Shown here: in pieces, positions 43,617 to 53,421 of the stretch
How positions within the stretch are numbered: the first letter of the stretch is position 1
How the letters are laid out: every line of letters begins with the position of its first letter
Origin: JAAXPZ01 sp965215705
GTDB lineage: Bacteria > Campylobacterota > Campylobacteria > Campylobacterales > Sulfurovaceae
Length of the DNA: 64,000 bases
Direction of reading: 5' to 3'
Assembly: GCA_965215705.1 (NCBI GenBank)
Contig: CBDCEE010000003.1
Location: forward strand, 186,001 to 250,000
Made by a program: the position numbers and the translations under genes
Notes under the pieces: generated by a model
Told to the model about the DNA's origin: nothing
The model's input: the letters and a program-made list of their open reading frames with translations, nothing else
Databases searched by the model: none

Positions 43617-44858
43617 GTGAAAGCAACACAGTACAACTTTCAACTTAAGGATGCAGTGGTAGGGCTACAATTTCTATTTGTTGCATTTGGTGCCTTGGTA
43701 TTGGTGCCCATATTGACAGGACTCAACCCCAACGTGGCACTCTTTACTGCCGGGCTGGGGACATTGATCTTTCAGGTTGTCAATAGAAAAAATGTACCAC
43801 CGATCTTTTTGGCCTCTTCATTTGCTTTTATTGCACCGATCATTTATGGGGTAGAGAAGTGGGGGATCGCCGGTACGATGAGTGGTTTGGCGGCAGCGGG
43901 ACTTTTCTACGTCTTCTTGAGTATTTTGATTCGTGTGAAAGGGAGTGGCTTTATCCATAAGCTACTGCCTCCGATAGTAACTGGACCAGTGATCATGACC
44001 ATAGGGCTGATCTTGGCACCTGTGGCGGTCTTTATGGCTACGGGACATACGGGTGATGGTAAGATTGAACTGGTGCCATTTGGCCCTGCGATCACGATCT
44101 CCATGGTGACACTCTTAGCTACTGTACTGGCTACACTGCTTGGTAAAGGGATGATGAAACTCTTGCCTATCTTGATCGGTATTGTGGTGGGGTACTTGAC
44201 TGCCATGGCATTTGGTATTGTCAATTTTGATGCAGTCACCAAGGCACCACTGCTTGCAATGCCTGCTTTTGTACTGCCAGAACTGAACTGGGAAGCCATC
44301 ATCTTCATCCTTCCTATTGCTATCGCACCAGCGGTAGAGCATATCGGTGATATGGTTGCGATCTCGGGAGTCACTGAGGAGGATTATCTGAAAAATCCGG
44401 GATTACAAAATACACTGTTGGGTGATGGACTGGCAACCAGTGCCGCTTCTCTTTTGGGTGGCCCACCCAATACAACCTACTCAGAAGTGACAGGCGCAGT
44501 CACTATCACCAAAGCCTATAACCCCGCGATTATGACATGGGCTGCGATCTTTGCCATCATATTGGCATTCTTCTCCAAGTTGGGAGGATTTCTCCAGACG
44601 ATCCCTGTCCCTGTCATGGGTGGGGTGATGCTCCTGCTCTTTGGTATCATTACCTCTGTAGGTATCAACACCCTGGTGCGGGCAAAAGTAGATATGAGTG
44701 ACTCGCGTAACATGATCATTGTCTCCTTGATCCTTGTCTTTGCAATTGGCGGGATGAATTTCAACTTTGGAGGCGTAGGTTTCTCTGGTATAGGACTGGG
44801 AGCGATCTTGGGTATCTTACTCAATTTGATATTGCCTCAGAGTAGGGATATGGGATAA
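43617..44858 (+). CDS. uraA: Uracil permease, NCS2/UraA family
   Basis: 413 residues starting at GTG (AAAGGAG 6 bases upstream). Proton-coupled nucleobase transporter with about 12-14 membrane segments. Family marks are PPIFLASSFAFIAPI (TM3 region), PPIVTGPVIMTIG, the substrate-site PAVEHIGDMVAISGVT with its key Glu, and LLGGPPNTTYSEVTGAVTIT containing the second conserved Glu. Uracil rather than xanthine specificity is inferred from the close family pattern and the divergent upp gene. Confidence 0.92.
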   Translation: MKATQYNFQLKDAVVGLQFLFVAFGALVLVPILTGLNPNVALFTAGLGTLIFQVVNRKNVPPIFLASSFAFIAPIIYGVEKWGIAGTMSGLAAAGLFYVFLSILIRVKGSGFIHKLLPPIVTGPVIMTIGLILAPVAVFMATGHTGDGKIELVPFGPAITISMVTLLATVLATLLGKGMMKLLPILIGIVVGYLTAMAFGIVNFDAVTKAPLLAMPAFVLPELNWEAIIFILPIAIAPAVEHIGDMVAISGVTEEDYLKNPGLQNTLLGDGLATSAASLLGGPPNTTYSEVTGAVTITKAYNPAIMTWAAIFAIILAFFSKLGGFLQTIPVPVMGGVMLLLFGIITSVGINTLVRAKVDMSDSRNMIIVSLILVFAIGGMNFNFGGVGFSGIGLGAILGILLNLILPQSRDMG

Positions 44859-44873
44859 ATGATTACTGGATAA

Positions 44874-45044
44874 TTATCGTACGAGTAGTGTATAGATAAA
44901 AAAGACCGCTAGCATCAGAAAGATGATGCCAAAGATACTTTTAACCTGCAAGTTTGGACTGATCGTGCCACAGTGTGGGCAGCGTTTGGCTGTAGCGCTG
45001 ATCTCCTGCTTGCAGTATCTGCAGGGGACAGTATCGGTTACCAT
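44874..45044 (-). CDS. Small zinc-ribbon membrane protein
   Basis: 56 residues. An N-terminal zinc ribbon, CRYCKQEISATAKRCPHCG (CxxC-x10-CxxC), and a C-terminal transmembrane helix (IFGIIFLMLAVFFIYTLLV). Its ATG overlaps the last codons of the DUF2207 gene by 7 bases (ATGGTAA), so it is translated from the same mRNA. Zinc-ribbon plus single-helix proteins are common, and their role is unknown. Here it may associate with the DUF2207/LemA membrane proteins. Confidence 0.7.
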   Translation of the reverse strand: MVTDTVPCRYCKQEISATAKRCPHCGTISPNLQVKSIFGIIFLMLAVFFIYTLLVR

Positions 45045-46915
45045 GAACCACCACCACCGCCACCACCACCACCGCCAGAGAATCCTCCACCGCCGGAGAA
45101 TCCCCCGCCACCACTGTCTGATGAGGGTGATATAGCAGCACTGCTAACGTTCGTATCAAAATGCCCCAATCCGTCTATATCGCCTGCGTACCATGATGGT
45201 GTAGTTACATGAAGTATATCATAAAAGCTGATCCAATGCTTTGCTTGACCAAAGAGCATCGCATAAGGGAGTAGTCTGTCCAGATAGAGGGGATCTCTTG
45301 CAAGTCTGCGTTTGACCTCATCCTCTTTGACCCGTTTGACGAATGTTTCCAGCCCCAACAAGTGCTTCTGTATCTCTGCACCTTTGGGAGTGAATTTTCC
45401 TACATGTGTATAGACGTAGATTGCGGCAAGTACCAGTATAAGAAAGATACCTAACGGTCCAAATAGGATATCACTGAGCTGCATATCTGACTGACTAAAT
45501 GCAGTGAACATAGGTATCCCACCACCCATACCTGCAAAAACCAGGCCGAAGAGTTTGCTAAAGAGTCCTTTTTGAAAAAACACAAATAGGCCTGCACCTA
45601 CAAATACTGAGGAGAAGAGTATCAGACCTATGATCTCATTGCCAAGAGAAGTACTCAAACTATAGAGTGTCAAGAGAAAGAGAGGAATCAGTACAAAAAG
45701 TGCTGTTTTCATGAAACGGCTTCTCGTTTTTTCTGGATTTTCACTCATATATCCATCTGCGACAGACCAGAGATAAAGATCACTGTTCACCCTGCTGAAG
45801 CTATTCTGTAGGGCAGTGGCTTTGCTCTCTGATCCTGAAGAGAGAGTAAAGGTGGTTGATCCATGTTTAAAAAGTGTGTGGTTGATGAGTAGATACACCT
45901 GATCCGTACTTAGACCCTGTATCTTCTTCTCAGTACGTTTGAGTAGTGGGTCTACCTCTTCGTTTTTTTGATGGATATTCAGGTATCCCAACTGTGCCAG
46001 CTCCAGTACGGCTGCAGCGAAGTCCTTGGTATCTGCTTTTTTATCTAGGAGCAGTCCCGACTGTAGCAGGCTCAATCCTTTGGGAGGTTCGTAGCGTACA
46101 GCAATGGAACGGCTGTCTATGAAACCTGTCTGCTCTTTGAGCTTTTTATAGAAAAAGAGAAGGAAGCCAAACAGTGCTGCCCAGTGCCAGCTTCCTATAA
46201 TCTGTTGCCAAAAAGTGACTCTGGTGTTCTCCCGTCCGCTTTGGTCCAGTGTATCGGGTGCAAAAGCCAACTCAACAGTGAGGCCTTCATGTGGCTGTAG
46301 ATTCTTGGTACGTATTTGTAGATGTCTTGGATCTATCCATAGGCTACTGGCAGAGGAGCCTGTACTTGCATATTTCCCCGCATAGGTAGAGAGTCGCAGC
46401 TTCTCCTGTGAGAGAGAAGGAGGCAGCAAGAAGTCAGCCTGTACATGATCGATCGGTACTTGCCAGCCAGTCCCGACCACATTCCAACGCACTGCATCTC
46501 TACTTCTGTTATCGGATGCAGGGAGTACCCCCAGTTTGACATGATAGGAGAGGGTATAGGTATGTTTTCCTGTGATAAACCTCTGTGCATCTCCTATCTT
46601 GAGTCGAATAATCTTTCCGGCATGGCTAGAGTTTTGTTTGCTTTGGCTCCACTCTGCAGGGCTGTCATCGATCAGTACAGAAAAATCGTAGAGCCCGATA
46701 TCTCTCTTCGTACCATTATTTTTGATCATAAAGGGGATATCCCGAAAGATACCATGTTTGGAGGCAGTTTCAAAATCATAAGTGATGGTTTCTGTGATCA
46801 GAAGCTCTCCGCTTTGCTCTATGACGGTATTGACATGAAGGTTACGGATCCGCTCAGCAAAGGATATAGAGAAAGATCCAAGCAGAAGCAGGGTAGCCAG
46901 TAGTATTTTTTTCAT
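45038..46915 (-). CDS. DUF2207-domain membrane protein
   Basis: 625 residues: signal peptide (KKILLATLLLLGSFSISFA), a beta-rich extracytoplasmic DUF2207 domain at about 20-235 (IRNLHVNTVIEQSGELLITE, TYDFETASKHGIFRDIPF), a transmembrane helix near 245, a cytosolic domain, two or three more helices at about 395-490, and a glycine tail (GGGGFSGGGGF) ending GGSW. This layout is typical of DUF2207 proteins, which very often sit beside LemA. It is encoded 12 bases after lemA. Function unknown. Confidence 0.88.
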   Translation of the reverse strand: MKKILLATLLLLGSFSISFAERIRNLHVNTVIEQSGELLITETITYDFETASKHGIFRDIPFMIKNNGTKRDIGLYDFSVLIDDSPAEWSQSKQNSSHAGKIIRLKIGDAQRFITGKHTYTLSYHVKLGVLPASDNRSRDAVRWNVVGTGWQVPIDHVQADFLLPPSLSQEKLRLSTYAGKYASTGSSASSLWIDPRHLQIRTKNLQPHEGLTVELAFAPDTLDQSGRENTRVTFWQQIIGSWHWAALFGFLLFFYKKLKEQTGFIDSRSIAVRYEPPKGLSLLQSGLLLDKKADTKDFAAAVLELAQLGYLNIHQKNEEVDPLLKRTEKKIQGLSTDQVYLLINHTLFKHGSTTFTLSSGSESKATALQNSFSRVNSDLYLWSVADGYMSENPEKTRSRFMKTALFVLIPLFLLTLYSLSTSLGNEIIGLILFSSVFVGAGLFVFFQKGLFSKLFGLVFAGMGGGIPMFTAFSQSDMQLSDILFGPLGIFLILVLAAIYVYTHVGKFTPKGAEIQKHLLGLETFVKRVKEDEVKRRLARDPLYLDRLLPYAMLFGQAKHWISFYDILHVTTPSWYAGDIDGLGHFDTNVSSAAISPSSDSGGGGFSGGGGFSGGGGGGGGGGSW

Positions 46916-46926
46916 GAGGTGTCTAC

Positions 46927-47490
46927 TTAAAATTTGATCTCAGGCATCTTTCTTGCCATCGCAGCTTCATTTTCATCCAGTTCAAAATAGTCTCTGGGAG
47001 TGAAGTTGTATTTTTTGGCGATATAGAGGTCAGGGAAAGAATCGATCTTGGCATTGTAATCCCTGACAATGGCATTATAGTAGCGTCTTGCACTCTGGAT
47101 GGCCCCTTCGATATTGGAGAGTTCCATCTGCAGATTGATAAAGGTTGTATTGGCTTTGAGATCCGGATAGGCTTCAGCCAGTGCAAAAAGCTTTCCCAGT
47201 GCACCGGTCAGCATATTAGCCGCAGCCTCTTTCTCCTTGACTGAGCTTGCATCTGTACCCATCTGTCTGGCTTTGATGACATTTTCCAGGGTCTCTCCCT
47301 CATACTCTTTATAGCCTTTGACTGTCTCTACCAAAGCAGGGATCAGATTGTAACGTCGCTTGAGCTGCACATCGATATCTGACCATGCTGCATCAATACC
47401 TGCTTTGAGGGAGACGAACTTGTTATAGATGGCTATCAGATATCCGACCACACCTACGATGATTAACAATATGATATTTCCGAAACTCAT
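46927..47490 (-). CDS. lemA: LemA family protein
   Basis: 187 residues: one N-terminal transmembrane helix (NIILLIIVGVVGYLIAIYNKFV) and a helical domain with the family motifs AWSDIDVQLKRRYNLIPALVETVKGY, GALGKLFALAEAYPDLKANTTF and a C-terminal FPDLYIAKKYNFTPRDYFE. LemA proteins are membrane-anchored helical bundles of unknown role. The pairing with DUF2207 is recurrent across bacteria. Confident family call. Confidence 0.95.
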   Translation of the reverse strand: MSFGNIILLIIVGVVGYLIAIYNKFVSLKAGIDAAWSDIDVQLKRRYNLIPALVETVKGYKEYEGETLENVIKARQMGTDASSVKEKEAAANMLTGALGKLFALAEAYPDLKANTTFINLQMELSNIEGAIQSARRYYNAIVRDYNAKIDSFPDLYIAKKYNFTPRDYFELDENEAAMARKMPEIKF

Positions 47491-47563
47491 TAGTTGTCCT
47501 TTAGTGTTAGATAATACCTTAATTATAGCATAATTTTAAAGTAAGAAGAGGTACAAGAGAGGG

Positions 47564-47592
47564 CTATCTCTCCAAAATATTTGGAGAGATAG
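47564..47592. terminator. Perfect 13-bp stem after the FadL-type porin gene
   Basis: CTATCTCTCCAAA and TTTGGAGAGATAG flank a 3-base loop, six bases beyond the porin stop (minus strand). No strong T-run on either side. It probably ends porin transcription and isolates it from lemA. Confidence 0.65.
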
Positions 47593-47597
47593 TTCTA

Positions 47598-48788
47598 CTA
47601 AAATGTATACGTCAACTGAAAGCTTGTACTGAGTTCTGAGTGCTTGTTGGAGATAGGTGCTGGCATCATTGGAGCCAGGGTAAAAGATGTTTTAGATTCA
47701 GGAGAATATACTATTGCCAAATCCAGTGTCAAGTCTTCAGAAAATGCATAGCTACCACCCAGGGTATAGTGATCCTCCGATGTAGCGGGGAATCCAAGAA
47801 GATTAAACATGTTAATGGCCGGATTTGGATTTGCTTTGACGGGACTATTTGCATGGTTATAGCCTAGTCTGATCGCCCAGTTGCCTTGTGCATATTGGTA
47901 CCCTACAGCAAAGACATCCTGATCCTCCCAGCCAAAGACTTTGTATCCTGCAGCATCTGACCATGCGATACGTTTGTAGTCCAGTGCAAAGGTGTGTCCG
48001 CTGTTGGAATAAGAGAGTCCTACACCGTATTCAGCAGGCTGATCAAGGTGGTCTCCATCAGGAAGTAGTATTCCCATGGCTCCGGCAGAGTCAGTAAGCT
48101 GTCCGGTATATACCATCTCTATCTGTGACTTGTAGACGGCACCTATGCTGAATCCATTATCAAAAGCATAGAGTAGACCCACGTCCACACCATACCCGAA
48201 ATCATCAGAGACACCAGCCCCGACTTGTGGTTTAGGCATACCTGGAGACAACATATTTGTATAGCTGATATCCAAAGAACCATATTGCACTACAGGTGCT
48301 ACGGCGATACTGAGTCCCCCTGTCTTATAGGCTATCGGTACAGCAAACTGCATTAACTGTAGCTGTGTTCTCATATTCATATGGCTGGGATTGTTTTTGA
48401 AATCCACACCCATACCGGCAGTCCCCCACATACCAGTACCTATATAGACATGTTCAGTAAGCTTCTGTGCCAGTGAAACAGAAGGGATCAGGCTGAGATC
48501 CGCCTTGCTGCTTTTTTCCACCATACCTCCTGGTGTAGGAAGTGTGGTGTCTATGGACGGCATAAATATCGTAGCACCAAAAGAGATCTCATGTCCCTCA
48601 ACACTCGTGATAGCTGCAGGGTTTACCAGTACGGACTCTGCCCCATGACTATAGGCAATGCCTGCCCCACCCATAGCACGAGTTTTGACTCCAACTCCCA
48701 TGAGCGTGTCACCATTGGTTGCGTATAAGGCAGTGGATGCCACCATAGAAGAGAGCAGAATGCCTCTGGTCACAAATTTGAACTTCAT
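47598..48788 (-). CDS. OmpP1/FadL-family outer membrane transport protein
   Basis: 396 residues from the ATG at 48788, which follows GGAGG; a longer upstream frame would swallow the promoter and operator. Signal peptide FVTRGILLSSMVASTALYA, then the N-terminal hatch with NGDTLMGVGVKTRAMGGAGIA and the family signature LVNPAAI, and a beta barrel ending QLTYTF. FadL-type channels pass hydrophobic molecules across the outer membrane. With sulfur-reducing genes next door, elemental sulfur or polysulfide uptake is a reasonable guess but unproven. A palindromic operator overlaps the promoter. Confidence 0.88.
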   Translation of the reverse strand: MKFKFVTRGILLSSMVASTALYATNGDTLMGVGVKTRAMGGAGIAYSHGAESVLVNPAAITSVEGHEISFGATIFMPSIDTTLPTPGGMVEKSSKADLSLIPSVSLAQKLTEHVYIGTGMWGTAGMGVDFKNNPSHMNMRTQLQLMQFAVPIAYKTGGLSIAVAPVVQYGSLDISYTNMLSPGMPKPQVGAGVSDDFGYGVDVGLLYAFDNGFSIGAVYKSQIEMVYTGQLTDSAGAMGILLPDGDHLDQPAEYGVGLSYSNSGHTFALDYKRIAWSDAAGYKVFGWEDQDVFAVGYQYAQGNWAIRLGYNHANSPVKANPNPAINMFNLLGFPATSEDHYTLGGSYAFSEDLTLDLAIVYSPESKTSFTLAPMMPAPISNKHSELSTSFQLTYTF

Positions 48789-48815
48789 AAATTCCTCCTT
48801 GTTTAATACTATAAT

Positions 48816-48829
48816 TGAATGTTCATTCA
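48816..48829. promoter_or_regulatory. Palindromic operator TGAAT-N4-ATTCA, site 1 (porin promoter)
   Basis: TGAATGTTCATTCA lies 2 bp upstream of the minus-strand -10 box TATAGT (48808-48813) of the FadL-type porin gene. A protein bound there would cover the spacer between -35 and -10, so repression is expected. Confidence 0.65.
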
Positions 48830-48965
48830 GAAGTATAGAGCAACGAAACTGAAACAAAGAGCAGTGGCAGATATGATTAGTTTATTTGATGTAATTTGTA
48901 AGAAAATTGAATGTTATTTTATTGACAATATCAAGAGGGGATTAAGAAAGATAGGAATAAAATTA

Positions 48966-48979
48966 TGAATACATATTCA
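48966..48979. promoter_or_regulatory. Palindromic operator TGAAT-N4-ATTCA, site 2 (DUF302 gene)
   Basis: TGAATACATATTCA within the larger palindrome ATGAATA-CA-TATTCAT, just after a -10-like TAAAAT (48958-48963) and 17 bases before the ATG at 48997. It would overlap the start of transcription. The rest of the 208-base gap contains only these promoter elements. Confidence 0.65.
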
Positions 48980-48996
48980 TGTGAAAAGGAGAAGTA

Positions 48997-50781
48997 ATGG
49001 TACTTAGAAAGGTGATTCATGTGCTACTGACAGCAGGTTTGCTTGTTGTGAGCATGCATGCAAGTGAAAAGGTGAGTGCAACTTTTAGAGGTTCAGATGG
49101 ACTGAAGAATCAAGAGATAAAAGCGCTGGTAGGCAAACTGGAAAGTATAGGCTATGAAGCTGCAGGTATTAATGAGAATATCCAGGATGCCTATTTTGAG
49201 AAGTATCATGAGCAGACACTTGATTATCTGAGCTTTTATTCAGTCACCAATGAAAAGGCAATGCGAAAGCTCCTTCTGGACTATCCCCGATATGGTGCAT
49301 TCAGTCCTTTCAATCTTCTCCCTTACAAAATGCAGGATGAAAACAAGACCTGGTATGGCTATCTCAATCCGGATGCAGTCATGGAGGTGATAGGGGATAC
49401 GGATCCCAAGAGAGCTGAAGCCTACAGAAAAATGCATGCGGATTTGGATGCATTGGTAGAAAAAGAGATGAAACCACAGTACACTAAAAAGATCACATAC
49501 AAAACCATCGCAAAAAAACCTATGCTTGAGATGGTGCGAACCATTGATCGTTCCAAAGATCTTGGGGATGTACTTGATGATTTCTGGGATGCACATGATG
49601 AGGCATTTGAAGATGCTGAATTCATTATCGCCGGTTTCTTTGACTTCAAAGAGGCGTATACCGATGCTAAACTGCCTTTTGACAGATATGATGCCTTCTG
49701 GATCAATATACTCTGCCATTTTAAATTTAGCAACTCGGTCTTTAACCATGGTGATCCTCAGGCAGGTGTATTTGCTCCCTGTTCTGTCTATTTCTATATA
49801 GAGAAGGGTTCAAACAAGTTACATATGGGTATGGCAACTGTCGAGAACTGGGCCACCATGTCAGGCGTGACCGATTCAGCCAAAATAAAAAGTATGACAG
49901 AGATAGACAAAGAGATTGTTAAGGTCTTTGAAAAACTTGGTTTCGTGGAAGAGGGAAAAGCAAATACTATGGCTACACCTAAGGAGAAAACTACTATTCA
50001 AAAAGTAGCAGTAGCCTCAACGATCAAACATGGTGCCAAATATGAGGTGGGTCAAGTACGTGAAAATACACCTACCTATCTCGTCGCAGGAGCAGCCTCT
50101 GTAGCAGATGTCTCAGCCAAACTGAAAAGTAATGGGTTTGAGATCTTGGCAACTACACCGATATTGGAAGGTGAGAGTGTGATTAGCGTAACCAATGATA
50201 CGCTGAAAAAAACCAATGGTTTTGCTTCTGTAATGAATGTATTGGTCAATACTGTTGCCCATGAGGTAAGAGTACAAAATCCTGACTACCTGGGGAGAGC
50301 CTATCTAGGGAAAGTATACCAAAAAGGCATGTTTGACGAGACAATCCAATCACTGCAGGCAGCATTGGGAGAGCTCTATACCTCTGAAGAGATGCTTAAG
50401 ACAAAGGATATCGCAGGCTATCATTTTATGATGGGAATGCCGTATGTAAATGATACGATAGCGTTGGCATCGGGTAAGGACTTGCCCGTTAAAGCCCAGA
50501 AGAGTGATAAGGTTTCCTATACCTTGGCGTTGCCCAATGGTGCTACTTTGGTAGGGCACAAGCTTGGCAAGAGGACATCGAAGTTTCTCAAAAAGATCGG
50601 TGTAACACAGAATGCGGCACTACTTCCCTATACTGTACTAATCAAGGAAGATAAAGCCTTGATGCTGGATCCCAAATACTATCTTGCACTTAGCCTCCCA
50701 CAGCTTAGTATGAGTGAGTTTATGAAGATAGCCACGGTTCCCGATGCTATCAAGAAAGAGTTTACCAAAGTCTATAAATAA
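48997..50781 (+). CDS. Exported protein with several DUF302-like domains
   Basis: 594 residues with a signal peptide (VIHVLLTAGLLVVSMHAS). The mature part contains repeated DUF302-type units: about 35-140 (LVGKLESIGYEAAGINENIQ, LLLDYPRYGAFSPFNLLPYK, then MEVIGD), about 195-300 (GVFAPCSVYFYIEKGSNKLH, MGMATVENW), and about 340-455 (DVSAKLKSNGFEILATTPI, NPDYLGRAYLGKVY), with a fourth possible at the C-terminus. The DUF302 role is unknown; the fold recurs in sulfur-oxidising and sulfur-reducing bacteria. It lies between the porin and the Psr operon and carries the shared operator. Confidence 0.7.
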   Translation: MVLRKVIHVLLTAGLLVVSMHASEKVSATFRGSDGLKNQEIKALVGKLESIGYEAAGINENIQDAYFEKYHEQTLDYLSFYSVTNEKAMRKLLLDYPRYGAFSPFNLLPYKMQDENKTWYGYLNPDAVMEVIGDTDPKRAEAYRKMHADLDALVEKEMKPQYTKKITYKTIAKKPMLEMVRTIDRSKDLGDVLDDFWDAHDEAFEDAEFIIAGFFDFKEAYTDAKLPFDRYDAFWINILCHFKFSNSVFNHGDPQAGVFAPCSVYFYIEKGSNKLHMGMATVENWATMSGVTDSAKIKSMTEIDKEIVKVFEKLGFVEEGKANTMATPKEKTTIQKVAVASTIKHGAKYEVGQVRENTPTYLVAGAASVADVSAKLKSNGFEILATTPILEGESVISVTNDTLKKTNGFASVMNVLVNTVAHEVRVQNPDYLGRAYLGKVYQKGMFDETIQSLQAALGELYTSEEMLKTKDIAGYHFMMGMPYVNDTIALASGKDLPVKAQKSDKVSYTLALPNGATLVGHKLGKRTSKFLKKIGVTQNAALLPYTVLIKEDKALMLDPKYYLALSLPQLSMSEFMKIATVPDAIKKEFTKVYK

Positions 50782-50985
50782 GTTTGATTTGAATGGGATA
50801 CAGGTATATCAAGAGTGCATAAATAGCCATAAATTGATGAGTATATTCAGTACAATTGATAGGTCTTAGTATGGTGAAGTATTTTTTACTAAAGTAAAGA
50901 GAAGGTATCATTATTTCAGATGACTTTCAGAATAGTAGGAATACAATTTATAGATAGATTTTTATATAAAAAATAAGGAAATCTT

Positions 50986-53421
50986 ATGAAAGTGGAAGTA
51001 TCAAGAAGAAAATTTCTTCAGGGAAGTGTTGCCCTTACTGTAATAGGTGGTTCTTCAATCGGTTTCACTTCTTTGATGGCTGAAGAAGCAGAGAAAAAGA
51101 AAGAGCTTGTCAAGCAGGAGATCCCCACACTGTGTGAAATGTGTGTAAACAAATGTGCAGCCATAGCAAAAGTGGAGAATGGGATCGTGACCAAACTTGA
51201 TCCCAATCCACGATTTCCCAAGTCAAAAAACATGCTTTGTGCCAGAGGGGTAGCAGGCGTACATGCCTTGTACGATCCCGATCGCCTTAAGTATCCTATG
51301 GTTAGGGTAGGTAAGCGAGGTGAAGGAAAATTCAAGAGAGTGACCTGGGATGAAGCCTATGAGGCGATCTTGAATGGTACAGATACTTTCAAAGGCTTGG
51401 CGAAGATACTGGAGGAGGAAAAAGACAACCGTTCCTGTATAGGCTATTGTGCCGGAGAGGGGATGGCGGAGCATACGTATAAAACATTTATGGCAGACAA
51501 ATTTGGTTCATCCAATTTTGTCAACCATGCCTCTATCTGTCTACAGACTTCTGTTTCCGGCTATGCATTGACAATAGGTGCTTATGGGCAGGCAGATTTG
51601 GAAAACGCCAACTATGTGATCATGGCGGGTGCCAACAGGGCAGAGGCTATCTTGACCCCTGATACCATGGATCTATTTAAGAGGACAAGAGGAAGAGGCG
51701 CGACACTGGTCTGTGTGGATCCACGGTACACCAATACAGCAGCACAAGCAGATGAATGGCTGTCTATCAAAGTTGGCACCGATCTTGCCTTTGTGTTGGC
51801 GCTGACCTATGTGGTGATGAAGGAAGGACTTTACAATATAGAGTTTGTTGAAAATATGGTGAAGGGTTTTCATGTCTACAAGCTTCATATCCTTGAAAAT
51901 AAATACACTCCGGAATGGGCAGAGAAGATTACCGGTATTTCAGCAGATAAAATCAGAAGAACGGCCAGAGATTTTATGGCTGCGGCACCAAGAGCGATCT
52001 ATTATCAAGGAAGAAGAACTGCCTGGAGTAGACACGATTTCCAACTCAGAAGGGCACAGGCGATCTTCAGTGCTCTGGGTGGGGGTATTGATGTTAAGGG
52101 TGGTATTATCTTTGGTAAGAAGGTACCTCTGGGTGCCCATGAGGTCAATGCACCTATGTATGCCAATGCGGAGGCTCGTATAGACAGAAAAGAGGCAAAA
52201 CTGGTAGGGGGCACGGGTACCTGGATCGGTTTTAGGAATATGATTGCCGAGGGCAGAACTCCGTATCCGATGAGAGGTATGTTTGTCTACAAGCAAAATC
52301 CGATGCTCTCTGTTCCCAGCACAGCTAAAACCAAAAAAATGTTTGAAAATCTGGATCTGGTGGTGACAATAGACACCATGCCAAGTGATACAGTCATGAT
52401 GGCAGATGTTGTGCTACCTGAATGCACCTACCTTGAGAGAGAGGATCCGGTTAAATCCTTTGGTGGCGTACAGCCCTCTATCGCACTGCGACAAAAAGTT
52501 ATCGATCCACTGTATGAATCAAAGCCGGTCATAGAGATACTCAGAGGACTGACCCAAAAGATCACCAAACCACTGTTTGAGATCACTAAAAAGTATGATG
52601 AAGATGTACAGGACGAACTCAAAGAGCGTAAAGAAGCTGAAGTCTATGAAGAGGATGGTTTCAATCTGGTAGATGCCTTTGATAAGTCTCAGGAAGAGAT
52701 CAATGAACATATGGTCGTCAGTAAGCATGGCAAAGAAGCCTATGAGAAGCTCAAAGAATATGGTATCTATTATCCTGATATGGATACCTACTTCAAGAAA
52801 ATATCAGCCAATGAATATGAATACTATCCAGAAGATAAAAAAGCATATACTGTTTCAAAATGGCTGGAGGGTGCAGCTGTGTCTATTGATACTTGTGTCA
52901 ATGAGAAGGAGATTGCAGCACTCCAGAAAAAACTTAAAACTTCTTCGGGGAAGGTGGAGTGTGTGTTGGGGTACATGACAAAGAAAGGGATAGATGCCAT
53001 GCCGACATGGCATGATGACTATCTCGTACCGATCCCTGAAGGGAAATTCAAATTTGTCTCCGGAAGGCATGCCCAGTTTACACAAAATTCCACACAGAAC
53101 AATATCATGCTTCTGGATCAGGTCAAAGAGAACCACCTCTGGATCAATGTCAAAGATGCCGAGAAAAAAGGTATCCGCTTTGGCGATCTTGTGGAAGTGG
53201 AGAGTAAGGTAGGCAAAGTACAGATCAAAGCCTATCCGACCAACAAGATTATCCCTGGGGTGGTCTTCTTTATCCATGGGTTTGGAGCGCAAAGTACAGG
53301 GCTGACTTTTGGATACCGTAATGGTGCGAGCGATAATGCTATTATAGAGGACCGGATAGAGCCGGTCTTTGGCAGCGCAGCGATGCATGAAACGATTGTT
53401 GATGTTAGGAGGGTATCATAA
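50986..53421 (+). CDS. PsrA/PhsA-like molybdopterin oxidoreductase, catalytic subunit
   Basis: 811 residues, periplasmic after Tat export: twin-arginine signal SRRKFLQGSVALTVIGG at residues 6-22. A [4Fe-4S] cluster is bound by C50, C53, C57 and C85 (CEMCVNKC, MLCARG). The molybdenum ligand is most likely C185 in HASICLQTS. The bis-MGD segments MAGANRAEA and CVDPRYTNTAAQADEWL are present, and QFTQNSTQNN/FFIHGFGAQS closes the C-terminal cap. This is the polysulfide/thiosulfate/tetrathionate-reductase branch of the DMSO reductase family; the exact substrate cannot be read from sequence. It is the first gene of psrABC-like cluster 1. Confidence 0.9.
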   Translation: MKVEVSRRKFLQGSVALTVIGGSSIGFTSLMAEEAEKKKELVKQEIPTLCEMCVNKCAAIAKVENGIVTKLDPNPRFPKSKNMLCARGVAGVHALYDPDRLKYPMVRVGKRGEGKFKRVTWDEAYEAILNGTDTFKGLAKILEEEKDNRSCIGYCAGEGMAEHTYKTFMADKFGSSNFVNHASICLQTSVSGYALTIGAYGQADLENANYVIMAGANRAEAILTPDTMDLFKRTRGRGATLVCVDPRYTNTAAQADEWLSIKVGTDLAFVLALTYVVMKEGLYNIEFVENMVKGFHVYKLHILENKYTPEWAEKITGISADKIRRTARDFMAAAPRAIYYQGRRTAWSRHDFQLRRAQAIFSALGGGIDVKGGIIFGKKVPLGAHEVNAPMYANAEARIDRKEAKLVGGTGTWIGFRNMIAEGRTPYPMRGMFVYKQNPMLSVPSTAKTKKMFENLDLVVTIDTMPSDTVMMADVVLPECTYLEREDPVKSFGGVQPSIALRQKVIDPLYESKPVIEILRGLTQKITKPLFEITKKYDEDVQDELKERKEAEVYEEDGFNLVDAFDKSQEEINEHMVVSKHGKEAYEKLKEYGIYYPDMDTYFKKISANEYEYYPEDKKAYTVSKWLEGAAVSIDTCVNEKEIAALQKKLKTSSGKVECVLGYMTKKGIDAMPTWHDDYLVPIPEGKFKFVSGRHAQFTQNSTQNNIMLLDQVKENHLWINVKDAEKKGIRFGDLVEVESKVGKVQIKAYPTNKIIPGVVFFIHGFGAQSTGLTFGYRNGASDNAIIEDRIEPVFGSAAMHETIVDVRRVS

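Noticed and set aside
45038..45110. GC-rich CCACCACC tract as a simple-sequence repeat or plus-strand gene
   Set aside because: It is the reverse complement of the glycine-rich C-terminal tail of the DUF2207 protein, a normal feature of that family.
50782..50985. A TGAAT-N4-ATTCA operator in front of Psr cluster 1
   Set aside because: The closest candidate (TGAGTATATTCA) has a mismatched half-site and a 2-base spacer. I do not count it.
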